Shown in pieces: positions 61,603 to 64,000 of a DNA stretch of 64,000 bases. Numbering within the stretch: the stretch's first letter is position 1; each line of letters opens with the position of its first letter. Where the stretch lies: NCBI GenBank assembly GCA_019637175.1, contig JAHBWD010000003.1, positions 124,001-188,000 on the forward strand. Direction: 5' to 3'. The DNA comes from Labilithrix sp. (GTDB lineage: Bacteria > Myxococcota_A > Polyangia > Polyangiales > Polyangiaceae). A program made the position numbers and the translations under genes. A model generated the notes under the pieces. It was not told the DNA's origin. It worked only from the letters and a program-made list of their open reading frames with translations, and did no database searches.

Positions 61603-63060
61603 GTGACGCGCGAGGAAGTCTGGCAGGCTGTCGCCGAGAGCCTCAAGCCCCGGTTCGGGCAGCTGCTCGACGTGCGCGACGTGAGGCGCGTCCGGCGCGT
61701 CGCGGGCGACGCGTGGCAGGTCACCGTCGTGCTCGCCGCGAAGTCGGGCGACGTCCACGTCGCCGACGTCGTCGTCGACAACGCGGGCAAGATCACCCCG
61801 GCGCTCGACGCCGATCACGTCGTCGAGGCGGTGCGCCGCGCCGACGAGAAGAAGGCTCCGTCCGAGCTGCCTCCCGAGCTCGCCGACTTCGGCGCCGACG
61901 TCGGCGCGCCGAGCGACGGCGACGACGTCCCCGGCCTCGAGATGCTCGAAGAGGTCGAGGAGCCGATCGAGACGCGCGTCGCCGCGCTCATCGCGAAGGC
62001 GGATCCGAAGTCGCTGCAAGAGGCGCGCGAGCTCTTGCCGCGCATGCTCACCGATCACGACAGCCGCGGGCGCACGCTGCTCACGATGGCGGCGGTGGAG
62101 CTGAGCTTGAAGGAGCCCGCCCTCGCGCGCGGCTACCTCGAGGCCGCGGCGCGCGAGTTCGCCGATCGCTTCGATCTCGACGCGCTCGAGAAGGCCGCGA
62201 CGCTCGCGCTCGCGATCGACGGACGCGACGCGTTCGCGGGCTCGCCGGTGCACGTGCTCCTCGAGCGGAGCCGCGCGCGCCTTCGTCCGTTCAACAGCAT
62301 CTTCGACGCGCGGAGCTTCGCGGGCCTCCCGGAGCACCTGCGGGAGAAGCTCGAGTCGCACCTCGAGCTGCGCACGCTCGCGCCCGAAGAGATGCTCGTC
62401 ACCGAGGGGCAGCCTTCGCGCGACGTCTTCGTCGTGAAGAGCGGGCTGCTCGGCGTGTGGCTCGAGAAGCCGTCGGGCGGCTCGTGGCTCGTGCGCTGCT
62501 GCTTCCCCGGCTGGCTGCTCGGCGAGTCGAGCGTCCTCGGCGGCGAGCGCCCGCGTTGTACCGCCTCGCTGCGCGCCGAGCGGGTGAGCGAGGTCTGGGT
62601 CTGCCCCGGGTCGCACGTGCGCGCGCTCATGGAAGAAGATCTCGCCTTCGGGCAGCGCATCGCGGAGACGAAGCAGATGCACCGCATCGACTCGTTCTTC
62701 TCGATGCACGAGACGATGGGCCAGCTCGACGTGCAGGTGCGTGACGAGGTGCTCTCGTGCATCCAGCGCCTCGAGACCTTCTCCGACGAGACGCTGCTCC
62801 TGCCCGCCAACGAGGTGCCGAGCTCGGCGCTCCTCGTCGCGTGGGGCTCGGTCGCGCTCTTCGAAGACAGCAAGAAGATCGGCGAGATCCCGGCCGACTC
62901 GTTCTACGGCGTCCGCGACGCGATCCACCACATCGCGCCGAGCGTCGCCGCCTACGCGCTCCCGGGCACCACCGTCGCCTTCTTCGAGGGCACGCGCCTC
63001 CAGAAGCTGTGCGAGCGGAGCCCGGAGCACGTCGTCGCCGTGCTCGAGCGGCTCGGTTAG
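61603..63060 (+). CDS. Cyclic nucleotide-binding-like regulatory protein
   Basis: 485 residues from GTG 61603; no transmembrane segment. An N-terminal unassigned domain (1-90) and a helical TPR-like region (about 125-225) precede a first cNMP-binding beta-roll (about 250-375). That roll has VTEGQPSRDVFVVKSGLLGVWL and the phosphate-binding cassette GESSVLGGERPRCTAS (in parts). The second roll (about 385-480) is degenerate and lacks the Gly-Glu...Arg cassette. It could be a cytosolic c-di-GMP/cAMP-type sensor; no output domain is present. Confidence 0.75.
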   Translation: MTREEVWQAVAESLKPRFGQLLDVRDVRRVRRVAGDAWQVTVVLAAKSGDVHVADVVVDNAGKITPALDADHVVEAVRRADEKKAPSELPPELADFGADVGAPSDGDDVPGLEMLEEVEEPIETRVAALIAKADPKSLQEARELLPRMLTDHDSRGRTLLTMAAVELSLKEPALARGYLEAAAREFADRFDLDALEKAATLALAIDGRDAFAGSPVHVLLERSRARLRPFNSIFDARSFAGLPEHLREKLESHLELRTLAPEEMLVTEGQPSRDVFVVKSGLLGVWLEKPSGGSWLVRCCFPGWLLGESSVLGGERPRCTASLRAERVSEVWVCPGSHVRALMEEDLAFGQRIAETKQMHRIDSFFSMHETMGQLDVQVRDEVLSCIQRLETFSDETLLLPANEVPSSALLVAWGSVALFEDSKKIGEIPADSFYGVRDAIHHIAPSVAAYALPGTTVAFFEGTRLQKLCERSPEHVVAVLERLG

Positions 63061-63069
63061 GATCGCGCG

Positions 63070-63435
63070 ATGGCCGCGCCCCTCCGGCCTTGTCCGTCGT
63101 GCCGGCGCCACGTCCGGCGAACGGAGCGCGCGTGTCCGTTCTGCGCGCACGCGGTGGCGGAGGCGTTCGCGCGCGAGCCCGCGGTCGCGTGGCCGACGGA
63201 CGCAGCGATGTCGCGCGCGGCGGTGCTGCTCGCGACCGCCGCCGCGGTCGCGTCGTGCGGCAAGGAGACCGCGACGACCGCGACGACCGCGACGAGCGCG
63301 ACGACTGCGACGAAGGACGCGGAGCCGGAGGTCTCCCTCGCGGCTCCGATCTACGGGCAGGCCCCGCCGCCCAAGGCGCCGCCGCCACCGCCGGAAGACG
63401 CCGGCGCGCCGAAGACGCCGCCCCAAAAACGCTGA
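63070..63435 (+). CDS. Small zinc-ribbon, single-pass membrane protein
   Basis: 121 residues. An N-terminal zinc ribbon is formed by CPSC and CPFC (about residues 8-11 and 22-25). One hydrophobic segment (AAVLLATAAAVASCG, about 49-63) looks like an internal signal/anchor. It is followed by a low-complexity threonine/alanine repeat (TATTATTATS) and a Pro-rich tail. Proteins of this design are frequent in Polyangia and of unknown function. It begins 9 bp after the cNMP-like gene. Confidence 0.65.
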   Translation: MAAPLRPCPSCRRHVRRTERACPFCAHAVAEAFAREPAVAWPTDAAMSRAAVLLATAAAVASCGKETATTATTATSATTATKDAEPEVSLAAPIYGQAPPPKAPPPPPEDAGAPKTPPQKR

Positions 63436-63525
63436 GCGCGCTCCCGCAGCGGCCCGAAGTGCCTTTCCAACGAGGCCGGCCGTGTCTACTGTTCCCGTCC
63501 CCCAACGAAAAACGAAGGAGACGCC

Positions 63526-64000
63526 ATGGCTTTCACGCTGCCGAACCTGCCCTATTCGAAAGACGCTCTCGCGCCGCACATCTCGGCGGAGACGCTCGAG
63601 TACCACCACGGCAAGCATCACCAGGCTTACGTGACGAACCTCAACAAGCTGCTCGAGGGCAAGCCGGAGGCGAACAAGTCGCTCGAGGAGATCATCATGA
63701 GCTCCGACGGCGGCGTCTTCAACAACGCGGCCCAGGTGTGGAACCACACCTTCTACTGGAGCAGCATGAAGCCGAACGGCGGCGGCCAGCCGACCGGCGA
63801 TCTGCTCGCGGCGATCAACCGCGACTTCGGCTCGTTCGACAAGTTCAAGGAGGAGTTCGCGAACGCCGGCGCGACGCAGTTCGGCTCCGGCTGGGCGTGG
63901 CTCGTGCTCCAGAACGGCAAGCTCGCCGTCACCAAGACGCCGAACGCCGATCTGCCGATGAAGCACGGGCAGAAGGCGCTCCTCACGATGGACGTGTGGG
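63526..64000 (+). CDS. sodB: Superoxide dismutase [Fe/Mn], N-terminal part (runs off the window)
   Basis: 158 residues are visible. ATG 63526 follows a GAAGGAG ribosome binding site (63514-63520). MAFTLPNLPYSKDALAPHISAETLEYHHGKHHQAY (in parts) includes the N-terminal metal histidines (EYHHGKHH). AAQVWNHTFYW carries the second metal His, and FGSGWAWLVL is the GxGWxW signature. The glutamine after GSGWAW and the AQ pattern suggest an iron-type enzyme. It dismutates superoxide in the cytosol. The distal Asp/His ligands (DVWEHAYY region) lie beyond the window end. Confidence 0.95.
   Translation, partial: MAFTLPNLPYSKDALAPHISAETLEYHHGKHHQAYVTNLNKLLEGKPEANKSLEEIIMSSDGGVFNNAAQVWNHTFYWSSMKPNGGGQPTGDLLAAINRDFGSFDKFKEEFANAGATQFGSGWAWLVLQNGKLAVTKTPNADLPMKHGQKALLTMDVW

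Overview
The window is about 70% GC, densely packed and chromosomal. It looks like a predatory-type myxobacterium (phylum Myxococcota), most likely of the Polyangia group (Polyangiaceae/Labilithrichaceae-like). The evidence is two Ser/Thr protein kinases, a PEGA/FHA signalling operon, a receiver-DUF4388-PEGA fusion, an esterase with a MYXO-CTERM-like tail, many GTG and TTG starts, and about fifteen predicted lipoproteins among roughly fifty genes. Housekeeping anchors are asd, cysS, dnaA, miaE, a tRNA-Ser and sodB. I see no prophage, insertion sequence, CRISPR array or biosynthetic megasynthase.

Layout. 1-2.6 kb (minus): an operon of a PEGA/TPR-like membrane protein, a Ser/Thr kinase and the start of an FHA protein. 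2.6-8.2 kb (plus): a lipoprotein, a PHB-depolymerase-like esterase, an MFS transporter fused in frame to a lipoprotein-like hydrolase, and an outer-membrane porin-like protein. 8.2-10 kb (minus): a cytochrome c lipoprotein and asd. 10.2-20.3 kb (plus): four large secreted lipoproteins. Two carry single CxxCH motifs, one has Asp-box repeats, and one is an esterase whose two half-domains are in circularly permuted order. 20.3-22.8 kb (minus): a compact operon folE-like, SDR, LON-substrate domain, Rieske. 22.8-25.4 kb (plus): an M1-like metallopeptidase ending in a dockerin-like module, translationally coupled to a cohesin-like lipoprotein. 25.4-28.8 kb (minus): lipoprotein, MlaE-type permease, small membrane protein, FtsX-type permease and DUF2203. 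28.9-31.1 kb (plus): cysS and a lipoprotein methyltransferase.

31.1-33.8 kb: a membrane protein, dnaA, and a gene-free AT-richer region with a DnaA-box-like palindrome. 33.8-43.6 kb: an outer-membrane beta-barrel, the miaE operon, a YbgC-type thioesterase, a second kinase, and a 993-aa protein of repeated carboxypeptidase-regulatory-like modules plus PDZ. 43.7-46.3 kb: a vWA lipoprotein and a beta-lactamase-fold serine hydrolase. 46.4-48.9 kb: two overlapping histidine-kinase genes with complementary defects, converging on and overlapping a NarL-type response regulator. 49-53.2 kb (minus): a peptidase-MA-like protease, two membrane or secreted proteins and an Eis-like acetyltransferase. 53.3-56.3 kb: an HPt-REC-REC-DUF4388-TM-PEGA protein. 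56.4-57.3 kb: an antitoxin followed by a frameshifted PIN-like toxin remnant. 57.4-64 kb: lipoproteins (one a sulfatase-fold pseudoenzyme), tRNA-Ser, a cyclic-nucleotide-binding-like protein, a zinc-ribbon protein and the start of sodB.

The most system-like candidates are the split complementary histidine-kinase pair with its convergent regulator, the adjacent dockerin-peptidase/cohesin-lipoprotein pair, and the envelope hydrolases with unusual architecture (permuted esterase, transporter-hydrolase fusion). All functional statements rest on reading motifs by eye; no database search was run.
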